A DNA stretch of 64,000 bases, taken from positions 744,001 through 808,000 of the forward strand of contig OZ251239.1 of the NCBI GenBank assembly GCA_965240325.2, written 5' to 3'. Positions 20,649 to 30,532 of this stretch are shown piece after piece. The notes beneath the pieces were generated by a model. That model was not told the DNA's origin, searched no databases, and worked only from the letters and a program-made list of their open reading frames with translations. Origin of the DNA: Rebecca billardiae RCC1528. Lineage: Eukaryota > Haptophyta. A program made the translations under genes and the position numbers. Each line of letters opens with the position of its first letter. Positions within the stretch are counted from its first letter, which is position 1.

Positions 20649-22613
20649 TCAGACCTTGATTCTGGCCGCCTTGGCCGCCTGCGCCTCCGCGGCCTTGGCC
20701 TTCGCCGCCTTCTGCGCCTCCGCGGTGAACGCATCGACGTCGCGCAGCAGCGGACCGCCGCCGCCCGCCGCGGCGGCGCGCGCGCCCAGCGCGTCGGCGC
20801 GCAGCTGGCGCAGCCGCGCGAGTGGGCGCGCGTCAGCGAAGCTACCGGCGACGAGCGCCTCGAGCGCGGCCATCGACGGCGCGAAGAACGCGCCGAGCTT
20901 CGCGCGCAGCTCGGCGGGCATCGTGCCGCGTGTCTGGTGGTTTGGCAGCTGGCTGCGCTTCTTGTGCCCAGTCTCGCACCGGCCCGTGATCGTGCTCGAG
21001 ATCGTGCCGTCGGGCGCGGCGCGGAGCGAGAGGCCGGTGAACGATGCGACGGCGTCGAGGATCGCCTGCCCGCCCATCTCGCGCAGGTCCTCGGAGAACA
21101 TGAACATGAACTGCGCGCGCTCGAAGTAGGCATACGCGCCCGCGACGCACACCTCGTACAGAGAGTTGCGCACGTACTGACGCGCGTCGCCCGAGCCGCA
21201 TCGCATCAGCTTGCTCACGACGTCGGCGGGGCGCATCTGCGCGATGAGCTGCGGCCGGGCGAAGAGGGTGTCGTTGCGGTAGCACGCGCGCACCTGCGCC
21301 GCCTCGATCGCCACGGCGCTCTCGAAGCTCGGGTTCTTCTCCCAGCCCCAGGTCCGGAACATTCCATACTCGGAGAAGGCGCGAGAGACCGGATCTCGCA
21401 GCATCACGATGAAGCGCGCGCGGCGCGAGAGGTCGGGGCCGTAGCGCTCGCGCATGACGCGGAGCGCGTGGGGCGAGCACAGGTAGTTGGGCGTCATGTC
21501 CAGCGTCTGCGCGCGCCCCGCTGGCAGCTCCGCCGACAGCGGGAACGCAATCTTGAAGCCGGCCGAGTCTCGATACGTTGTGCGCTCGCGCGTCGGCGCG
21601 TCCGCAAAGTTGCGCCGGCAGCCGGGCCACGCCGACTTGGGGAAGTAGCCGTTGTCGAGGTACGGCTCGGTCTCGGCGGGGAGCTCGGTGCTGATGTTGC
21701 ACAGCGCGCGCACGCGCGCCGACGTGGCGTCGAAGAAGCGGCGCATCGCCGCCGTGCCCAGCCGCGCGCCGCGCGGCGGCGGCGGCGCGCCGTTCCGTTC
21801 AGCCCAGAGACAGAGGGGCACGCGCGGCCCCGCGAGGGACGCGAGGTCGCGCGCGGCGCCGGGCTCGCGCGGCATGACGTCCTTGTTGAAGAAGAAGGGC
21901 TCCTTCACGTCGTGGAACATGCCCACCGACGACGGGCGCAGCCCGGACAGCAGCCACGCGCGGCCGGCGCACCGCTCGTCCGCCCACGCCGCCGGCTCGG
22001 GTGAGTGGCAGACCACCTTTGGGTGGAAGGCGTAGCTCGCGCACTTGTGGATGAAGGTGGTGCCCGCCTTCGGGCAGCACGGCACGAAGAGCGTGGGCAG
22101 CACGCGCGTCGAGCGGAACGCGGCGGGGCTCGCCGACTCCGCCGCCACCACCGCCGGCACGTGCTGATCGGCCAGCGAGCCGTTGCACTCGAGCGCGCTC
22201 GCGGGCTCGGGGATCCGCACCGCGGCGGCAGCGCCCGCGGCGCGCGCGCGCGCGCGGGCGCGCGCTCGGCTCGGTGGCTCGGTGCGCTCGGGGCGGGGGT
22301 CGGCGGCAGGGCCGGTGGAGCGTATGCTCGCGGCCTCGCGCGCAGGCTGTGCGCGCGATGGAGCGGCCGGCGCCGCGGCGATCGGCGCGGCAGCGCCCCT
22401 CGCTGCACGCGCGTCGCGCGCGCGCATGTCGGCGCCGGTCTGCGCCTCGACGGGTCGCGCGTGTTCGACCGCTTGGAACGCACGCTGCCAGCCCAGCCCG
22501 AAGGTGATCACGCCGAGTACTACGGCGAGCACGAGCCCGCGGTAGAGCGGGTGCTCCTGCGACGGCATGGCCGATGGCGGCGCTCCCACTGCGACGCGAA
22601 AAAAAGGGACCAT
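20649..22613 (-). CDS. Type II membrane sulfotransferase (PAPS-dependent, carbohydrate type)
   Basis: A single exon encodes 654 residues. A signal anchor lies at about 22-40 (YRGLVLAVVLGVITFGLGW), with an Ala/Arg-rich stem after it. The PAPS 5'-phosphosulfate loop is CCPKAGTTFIHK and the 3'-phosphate site is MLRDPVSRAFSEYGMF. Between them, FFFNKDVM and LDMTPNYLCSP match the heparan-sulfate/GalNAc-4-O type Sulfotransfer_1 layout. It should transfer sulfate to a glycan in the Golgi lumen. The C-terminus ends in an Ala/Lys-rich helix (AKAKAAEAQAAKAARIKV) that is not part of the fold. An alternative start at 22568 would place the anchor nearer the N-terminus. Confidence 0.88.
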   Translation of the reverse strand: MVPFFRVAVGAPPSAMPSQEHPLYRGLVLAVVLGVITFGLGWQRAFQAVEHARPVEAQTGADMRARDARAARGAAAPIAAAPAAPSRAQPAREAASIRSTGPAADPRPERTEPPSRARARARARAAGAAAAVRIPEPASALECNGSLADQHVPAVVAAESASPAAFRSTRVLPTLFVPCCPKAGTTFIHKCASYAFHPKVVCHSPEPAAWADERCAGRAWLLSGLRPSSVGMFHDVKEPFFFNKDVMPREPGAARDLASLAGPRVPLCLWAERNGAPPPPRGARLGTAAMRRFFDATSARVRALCNISTELPAETEPYLDNGYFPKSAWPGCRRNFADAPTRERTTYRDSAGFKIAFPLSAELPAGRAQTLDMTPNYLCSPHALRVMRERYGPDLSRRARFIVMLRDPVSRAFSEYGMFRTWGWEKNPSFESAVAIEAAQVRACYRNDTLFARPQLIAQMRPADVVSKLMRCGSGDARQYVRNSLYEVCVAGAYAYFERAQFMFMFSEDLREMGGQAILDAVASFTGLSLRAAPDGTISSTITGRCETGHKKRSQLPNHQTRGTMPAELRAKLGAFFAPSMAALEALVAGSFADARPLARLRQLRADALGARAAAAGGGGPLLRDVDAFTAEAQKAAKAKAAEAQAAKAARIKV

Positions 22614-23058
22614 GCATTGGAAAGCGACGCGCGCTGTGATGCGAAAAACATTTATTTTGACCCCTTGGGCCTTGGCCCTTTATAGATGTGACCGTGTGTG
22701 AAAACGTCAAAATCTACCCACCACATTTGAACAAAGTACTCAATCACGTACTACGGCGGTGTTTTCGAAGCCGCCGAATAGTAATCAGGCGTATCGTTAA
22801 CTCGTATGACGGTCAAACTCCCAGTAGCCGTACGGGATCTCGCGAAGTTTCATGACCAATCTGCAATATACTATCTCCCTTGATCCTGGGCTTCGTCGAA
22901 TCGTCGAGGTGTCAGCCCCATAATCACACCGAGCAGAAGCCGTCGTAAACATAGTCATCAACATTGCCGGAGCGGGCGGCGGGCGGAGTCGTGCCACACG
23001 CGCGGGGCCATCCTTTTCATTTCCTCGCGCGTCTCTCGCCATCGCGCCGGTCGCGCCG
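22614..23058. promoter_or_regulatory. Divergent intergenic region, locally AT-rich
   Basis: This 445 bp lies between the sulfotransferase and LRR-receptor starts. The 22640-22800 part is clearly richer in A and T (AAAAACATTTATTTTGA, CCCTTTATAGATG). It probably holds both promoters. No gene is visible. Confidence 0.4.
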
Positions 23059-26000
23059 ATGTGGCGACGGGGAGCGTCGGCTGTGAGCACTGGCATGCTC
23101 GCGCGTGCCTTGCGTGCGGCGTCGGCCGCCTTTGCCGTTGTGCTCGTCGTCGCTCCTCGCGGGGCGTGTGGCGCGCCGCTCGACATCTCAGCGTGCCTGG
23201 CTGACCCGCCACACTGCCAGAGCATCCTTGCTACCTCGCAGGGACTCACGGGCACGGTTCCTACCGGTGTGTCTCTTCCCCCTCCCACCCTGCGGCTGCG
23301 CGCTGCGCCCCGAGTGCGCGAGCTCGCCACCGCGTGGCGCGCACTCACAACCCCCGTATCGTTGTTCATGTGCGCCGCGCAGAGCTCGGCCTGCTCACCG
23401 AGACGCTGACGCTGGGTCTCAACTTCAACCTGCTCAACGGCACTCTGCCCACCGGTGTGTAGCACCCCTCTGCGCGCTGCAGCCGCGCGCACGCCGCTCA
23501 GCCCAGCCCCTCTCTCCCTCCCCCCTGCTCGCAGAGCTGGGGCTGATGCGCATCGCGCACGGCGTTTACCTCTCTGGGAACGAGCTGGAGGGCACGGTGC
23601 CCACGGAGCTCGGCCAGCTCGGAGGGCTGCGTGATCTCTTCCTGGAGGGCATGGGACTGCGCGGCACGATCCCCACCGAGCTTGCGCGGCTCACAGTCCT
23701 CAACGAACTGTGCGCGCCGCGCGCCCCGGTCGAGAGCCTAGGCAGCCGCCGGACAGGCAGGGCGGCTGCCTCGACTGAGCGTGGAGCGCGCCGACCCCGC
23801 CGCCGCACCCCGCGCGCCGCGCAGCAAGCTCACGAACAACGGCCTCACCGGCACCCTCCCGGGCTCGGTGGTCGGGGCGTGGACGGCGCTCGCCAAAATG
23901 TGCGCGCGGCCGCTCCCCTGCCTCTGAGTGCCTCCCCCGCTTCTTCACGCTTCGTCACGCGCCGCCACCCCTCGCTCGCAGCCCGTTGGCGGCTCACGCG
24001 CCGTCACTCCACGGGGCCCGCCACCGCCGCCCCCCCCCTCCCCCCTCCGCGCCCTCCTCGCCGCGGCTGCTCGCAGGGAGGTTGGGCGCAACGCGTTCAC
24101 GGGCACGCTGCCTTCCGAGCTCGGGCGCCTCACCGCGCTGCGCATCGCGCACGCGTTCCGAAACTCGCTCGTGGGCGCGATTCCGAGCACGATCGGCGGC
24201 TGCACCGCGCTGGAGAACTTCCGGCTCACGTTCAACTCGCTGCAGGCGGTGCCGCCGGCGCGGGCGCTGCCGACGGAGCTCGGGCGGTGCACCCGCCTGA
24301 GCACCTTCTCCCCCGACTTCAACCCGCTGCTGCGCGGCGACGTGCCCTCGGAGCTGTGGCGCGTGACGCAGCTCGGCTTTCTGCACCTCTCGCACACAGC
24401 GCTGAGCACGACGCTGCCGACGGAGGTCGGCGCGCTGACCAAGCTGTGGAGCCTGCGCGTGCAGGAGATGGGCACGCACGGCACGATCCCCACCGAGCTG
24501 GGCGAGGCGGCGGCCCTCACGATGCTCGACGTCTCCTACACGTCCGTCTCTGGCAGCGTGCCGACCGAGCTGGGCCGGCTGAGTGTGCTCACGCACGCCA
24601 AGCTCGCGCCGTCGGCGCTCGGCGGCGCGGTGCCCACCGAGCTCGGCGCTCTGAGCGCGCTCTCCAAGCTGGGCCTGCCGGAGGCGATGTGCGCGAACTT
24701 CCCGATCGGCGGCGGCTTCGGCACCGCGCCCGCGCCGCCTTGCCTCTCGCCGCCGCCCGCGCCGCCATCGAGCCCGCCCGCGCCGCCGCCGCCGCCCGGC
24801 TCGTCGCTGCTCGCCGAGCTCGAGATTGCAATCTCGCTGCCCGAGTTTGGCGCGGCGGAGCGCGCGGCGCTCGGCGCGGCGCTCGCCGGCTTCCTCGGCC
24901 TGCCCGAGCACTTCGTCGCGGTGCGCTCGGCGCGCGCGGGCTCGACGCTCGTGCAGCTCGAAATCTACGAGCCCATCGACCGCCTCGCGCCGGTCGCCGA
25001 CCTGCTGACGGCCACGTCTCTCCCGGCGCTGAGCGCGGCGCTCGGCTTCCAGGTGCTGGCGCAGCCGAGCGTGCTCGCGCCCGCCAGCCCGCCCGCGCCC
25101 GCGTCGCCGCCGTCGGGCGGCGCCGTCGGTGCTGCCGACGACGGCGGCGGCGGCGCGGCGCTCGAGCTCGGCCCCGCCGCCGCGGACGCCGAACCCGACC
25201 CGGCAGTGGCGCCGCCGCTCCTGGCCGCGTATGCACTCTGCGCCGGCGCGTGCGCGCTCGGCGCGTGCCTCTGGTACGCGCGGCGCGCGCGCGCGGCGGC
25301 GGACTCGCAGGCGATCGAGGCGGCGCTCGCGTCCAACCGCTCGTTCCAGTTCCCGATGCACCTGCTCTCCGCCACCGACTTCATCGAGTACGGCCGGCTC
25401 GCGCAGTTTGAGCGCGTGCGCGACGAGAAGAAACATCTGGTGGTGGTGCGCTGCCACGCCGCACGCGCGCGGCGGCCGGTGCCTGCTGCGCGCGCGGCCC
25501 GATGGCATGCAGCGCCGCGGACGTGCGATGCGCCGATGCCCGACGCGCCCGACTCACTGCATGCACGCCGCGCCGCCGCCCCGCTCCCGCGCCCTCCCCG
25601 CTCCCGCGCCCTCCCCGCTCTCGCGCCCGCACGGCCGCGCGACCGCAGGACCTGGTGGAGGACGCGCGCGCGCTGTTCCTTCCGGCCGAGGCCGCGACGC
25701 GCCCCACGCTCTCGCCCGCGCCGATGGCGAGCAGCTTCCGCGCGGGCGCGGGCCTGCGCAGCGCCGCGGCGGCCGCGTCCGCGCGAGGCTCCCTCCCAGG
25801 CTCGACTAGCAGCTCGTTCCGAAGCGCGTGCTCCGTGTGTGCGCGCGCGCCGCACGGCTCGTCGGTCGGGTGCTCCTCTCCGAAGGGCCTGGCGAAGCGG
25901 CGGCGCTCGCTCAGCCCGACGGCGCCCCCGCGCGCGCCCAGCCACGCGCAGGGCGCGCTGCCGCTGGTGCGCGTCTCCAGCCACCACTCGCTCACGCCGC

Positions 26001-28153
26001 CGCTCTCAGCCAACGTGGGCAGCCAGCTGAGCCCTGAGCTGTCCGCGCGCGTGGCGCGGGGCTCTCGCGCCAGCCCGGCGCCGCCCGCGCGCGGGGCGCG
26101 CCGCTCGCGCAGCCCCGAGCTTGCCGCGCGCCGGGTGCAGAGCGCTGCCGAGCTGTGCGCAGACGCGGCCGCCTCGTCGCGCGGGCCGCGCCTCGCCCCA
26201 CGCGCCGCGGCGTGCGTGGCGCCCGAGCTCTCCGCGCCGCTGCACCCCGCGCGCCCGGCGGCGCCCATAGCCCAGGCGGGCTCGGCCGCAAGCCTGCGCG
26301 CGGACGTGGGCGCGCGCTCGCTCAAGATCTGCTTCGTCTCGCACCAGTGGCTCAGCTACGACAGGCCGGACCCGGCCAGCATGCAGTTTGGCGCCATGGC
26401 GAGCGCGGTGCGGCACGTGGCCGCGGCGAACGGCTGGGCGCTCGAGGACGTGTTCGTCTGGTGCGACTTCTCGAGCGTGCCGCAGCGGCACGCGCCTTCG
26501 CAGGCGGCGGCCATCTCATCGCTCGCGCTGTACGCGTCCGTCGCCTCCGCCTTCATCGTCGCGGCGCCGGACTCTCACCACGGCAACACGGGCGCGCCGG
26601 TGGGCGCGGACTCGTGGCGGACGCGGCTGTGGTGTCGCGCGGAGCAGGTGACGACGCGCGCTCGACGCGCGCCGTGCGCCGGCGGCGCGCGCGCCCCGCG
26701 CGCCCTCGCCGCCCGCTCAGCTTCTCGGCCGCCGCCGTGCCGCGCCGCCGCCGCGCCATGCCCCTGCCGCTTGCCGCGCGCGCGTGGCCCGCGCGCGCGC
26801 GCATCAGTTCTGCTACGTCGCGATCAACGGCCCTCGCAACGTGTGGCTCGCTACCTCGAGCTCTGAGCCGCCGACGCTGGTCGACATGCCTTGGCTCAAC
26901 TCGACGCTGATGGTGTGCCCGGGCGTGCACGCCGCCGCCGCCGCCGCGCCGCCGCCGCCCATCCGACCCAGCGGGTTGCCGCGCACCCGCCCGCGCCCGG
27001 CGCCTCGGCTCGCGGACGCGCCGGGCGTGCAGGCGGGCACTCACGAGCGACCCCGCCGCGGCGCCGCCCTGCCGCCCGCCGCCGCGCACCGGCAGGTCTT
27101 CGAGGGCGAGCTCTCGTGCTGCGCGAGGCGGCACCGCGGCGAAGGCAACGAGCCGCAGCGTGCGCGCGCGCGCGCGCGCGCGCGCTGCAGCGCCGACCCC
27201 CGCGCCCGCGCGGCGCGCCTCGCCGCTTCGCCCTCGCGCGCGCCGCCCACACCCCTGCCGCGGCTCTGTCCTGCGCTCTGCCCCTCACGCCCTCCGCCCG
27301 CCCTCGCACCCCTGCCCCTCGCCCGTGCCCGCAGAGTGCGACCGCGAGCGTCTGGTGCAGCCGCTGCTGGGCCTGTATGGGGAGCTGTATGCGCGCAAGT
27401 GCCACGACGAGCTCACTGCTCTCCCGGCGGAGGCGGCGGCGGCGGCCGCGGCGACGATGGCGCGGCGGCGCAGCCGCCGCGTCTCCGCGGGCTGGCGAGG
27501 CCGCACGGCCAGCGTACGGCACTCCGGCGCCGCCGACTCATCACCGACGTCGTCGCCAACGTGGGGGCGCAGCGCCGCGCTTGAGCTCGGCCTCGCGCGC
27601 GCGTCGCAGTCGGAGGCGGCGGATGCGAGCGACCGCTCAGCGCCCGTCTTCCAAGACCTGATGGTGCGTGCGCGCCCGGCCAAGCGCATGCGCGCACGCG
27701 GCCCCCGACGCCGACGCACTCACGGCGCGCGCGCATCGTCGCCACCCCGACCCGGCCGTGCACCGCCCCGCTGCGCCGTCCAATCGCCCCTCGGCCTCGG
27801 CCTCGGCCTCGGCCTCGCGCTGCTGACGGCAGGCGTGGCTCGACGGCCCGCGCAAGACCCGCCTCTTCCCGAGGGACTTCCGGTACGCCACCGAGCGCGG
27901 CGTGCGCTCGCGCGTGCTCTTTGGCCGCCTCCTCGCGCAGATGGAGTGCAGGCAGGAGCTGGCGGCCGCGCGGCTCTGGCAGGGCGACGCGGGGCTGCAG
28001 CCGCGCCGGAGCCGCACCGGGTCCCCGGACGTGCCACGACGACGCTCGAGGCCGTGGAGCGAGGCGCGCGCAGTGCGTCAGCTCGTCTGCTGCGCGTGCA
28101 CGTGCTTCGTCCATCAGCAGGCTCCGGTGTACTCAGACGATGCCGCGGCGTGA
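23059..28153 (+). CDS. LRR receptor-like membrane protein with cytoplasmic TIR/HET-like domain (10 exons)
   Basis: Modelled exons are 23059-23266, 23383-23454, 23535-23709, 23825-23899, 24077-25445, 25649-26647, 26808-26912, 27096-27159, 27335-27663 and 27833-28153; the frame is continuous for 1,238 residues. A signal peptide (AAFAVVLVVAPRGACG) is followed by LRRs of the LxGTVPTELGxLxxL type, a Pro-rich stretch, a transmembrane helix (LLAAYALCAGACALGACLWYA), a disordered basic segment, then a domain with ICFVSHQWL and VFVWCDFSSVPQR. That pair resembles the SHRW...WIDALCINQ pattern of fungal HET domains and TIR-like folds; this is my reading, not a database hit. Exons 2 and 4 each encode one LRR. 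The exon 5 end is the least certain (GTG repeats at 25440-25448). The ligand and signalling role are unknown. Confidence 0.72.
24821..24836. repeat. Perfect 16-bp palindrome CGAGATTGCAATCTCG
   Basis: It is identical to 13625-13640 and lies in exon 5 of the LRR receptor, encoding E-I-A-I-S on the plus strand. Confidence 0.9.
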
Positions 28154-28687
28154 GCCTTAGCGGACCCTAGCCAAGTGCCCAGGCTCGGGAATGGGTACTA
28201 CTGAGCCGGGGCTGAGCGCGTGTCTAGCTCGGACCGGCTGCCACGCATACCGCACTCGGCTGAGCCCCTCAATGTGAGCGCGCCCTCGTGAACCAGCGCA
28301 CACTGCTGAGTACCGCCGCAGCCGCGTAGCCGTGTGCCAACCGGGCGGTGCCCGCAGCTTCACAGGCCGCGTTGCCGTACGCGACTTCCTGTCGCCGCTG
28401 CCACTCGACTGAGAGTGAGCGGAGTGAGCTGGTCCTGCCGCCCGGCCGGCTCGGACTGTGGGCCTGGCATGCGGCGCGGCCGAGGAGAACACCGCGCCTC
28501 GCAACCATCGATCTCCGCTTCGTCGCGCCCGCCCGGGCAGCCATGCGGAGGCGATGACGAAGCGTCGTCGCCAGGGCGTAGTTGAGATCCGTCAAAGCCT
28601 TCGCTCCGTGCTCGCTCGGTCATCAGCCAAGTCAACGCGCTCCTGTCGCCTTCCGTCGCACCAGCGCTTCAGCGCGCGGGCCGATTC
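28154..28687. other. Intergenic
   Basis: This 534 bp lies between the LRR receptor stop and the nucleotide-sugar transporter start. No convincing gene: the short frames on both strands overlap each other and show no conserved features. Confidence 0.4.
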
Positions 28688-29969
28688 ATGGGCTCTGACG
28701 GCGCAACCCGGCGCCGCCGACCGACGATGCGCGCCACGAGCAGCGGGCGCACGGCGGGCGAGCTCGAGGCCATCGCCGCGTGCGCGTCGTATGCATTCTG
28801 CTCGGTCTCCTTGTCTCTCTGCAATAAGCTCGTCTTCTCCGGCAAGAACTTCGACTACCCCATGGCCATCCTCACGTTCCAGAGCCTGTGTGCCGTGATC
28901 TTCTTGAAAGGCGGCGACCTCGTCGGCCTGTCGAAGCCGATGCCGCTGCAGAGAGGTGCGATGGGGGATGCGTCGGCACGCGCTCTTCGCCCCGATCCCC
29001 CACGCCGCGCTGACGCGCTCCGCACGCCCCGCAACGATGCCGCGCGCGCGCGCGCCGGCAGACTTGTTTGTTGCGATGGCGCCGGTCACGTTGCTCTTCT
29101 GCGCAATGCTGTGGACGTCGGGCAAGGCGCTGCGGTTCTGCTCGATGCCGCTCTTCACCGTCTTCAAGAACATGGCGGTGGTCGGCACGACCACGTGGGA
29201 GTACTTCCGCTTCGGCAACACCGTCTCGATGGGCGCGATGTTTTCGCTCCTGATGATGGTCGGCGGCTCGGTCGTCGCCGGGTACGGCGACATGACGGCG
29301 ACGATGGAGGGGATGTTCTGGCTGATGGCGAACGTGGTGGTGACGGTGGCGTACCTGGCCACGCTCAAGGAGCGGATGCCCACCGACGTCTCCTCCTCCT
29401 CCAAGACGCTGCACAACAACGTGCTCACGCTGATGCTCTTTGTCGTCTCCTCGGCCGCGACCGGCGAGCTGATGCCGTTCTGCACGCAGCTGAGCAGGCA
29501 GCCGGCGCGGATGCAGCTGGGCGTGCTGATGACGGGCGTGCTGGGGACGGCGATCAACATGTCCACCTTCTGGTGCATGCACGTCACGTCGGGCGCGACC
29601 TACGCCTTCGTCGGCGCGACCAACAAGATCCCGGTCGCGATCCTAGGCCACTTCCTCTTCCACTCGGTGCTCACGCCGTCCGGCTGGATGGGCGTGGGCT
29701 TTGGGCTGGCGGCGGGGCTGGTGTACGCCGTGGCGAAGGAGCGGGAGCGGCAGCTCAAGGACGCGAGCGCGATCGCGGACGGCGCGCAGCGCGAGCGCGA
29801 GCACCTGCTCGGCGAGAACACCGACGACGCCGCCAGCCCGGGCAAGCCGGTCGCCACGCGCGTCGCGGGCGGCGTGGCCGCGGCCCCGGACGGGCCGGAG
29901 GCCGACGTCGAGCTCGGCCGGCTGGGGGCGGGCACGGTGCGCGGCGGGGAAGACGATGACCTGAGATGA
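28688..29969 (+). CDS. Nucleotide-sugar transporter, GDP-mannose transporter (VRG4/GONST) type
   Basis: Exons are 28688-28955 and 29062-29969; 391 residues after splicing. It is a drug/metabolite-transporter fold with about ten hydrophobic segments, opening with SYAFCSVSLSLCNKLVFS and MAILTFQSLCAVIF. The junction reads LQR-DLFVAMAPV, continuous with the family. The GALNK motif that contacts GDP in yeast Vrg4 appears here as GATNKIPVAILGH, close to but not identical with it. It should exchange a cytosolic nucleotide sugar, most likely GDP-mannose, for GMP across the Golgi membrane. The C-terminal 75 residues are hydrophilic and end DDDLR. An alternative start is the ATG at 28727. Confidence 0.88.
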
Positions 29970-30532
29970 GGCGGCTCGTGTGGAGCTGCCCGTACGCGCG
30001 GGCGGTGTGCGCAGCCGCACGCCCGCGCCGCCGGCCGTCCCCTCCCACCGTGAGTGTCGCGCGACGCACACGACTCGATCGACAAAGTCGTCACCGTCAC
30101 CGGACACTCGTCACTCTCCTGGTCTCCTGACGGAGTGATGACCGCGGTGCGCGCGCGCGCCATAATGTCACGTGAGGTCACGTACGAAAGTCGTGTGCGA
30201 GCAGCGACGCTGCGACGCGGCCGGTCGGATGGACGCGGTGACGCGCTGGCAACCTGACGGCTCCCCTCTGAATCTCTGATGACCGCAGCCTGATTAACTT
30301 ACTGCTGTCTGCTCACCACTCGGACTCGGTCAACTCCGACTGGGGCGGTGGGCCCGTCCGTGCGGGTGGGCACCGTGCCGGTGCGTCCGGCCTTTGCGAG
30401 TTTGCGCGCCACAAAAACATTTTCTCGCGCAAATAATCGGCGGGCGCCGCCCGCCGGCGCGGCTTGCCCAACGACCACTGCCTGGCATGTCTGCTTGAGC
30501 GTGGAGCCCGGCGTGCTTGCTCGTGCTCTCAG
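29970..30532. other. Intergenic
   Basis: This 563 bp separates the transporter from the disordered-protein gene. No gene was recognised. Around 30405-30440 there is a locally AT-rich patch (ACAAAAACATTTTCTCG) that may belong to the promoter of the next gene. Confidence 0.4.
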
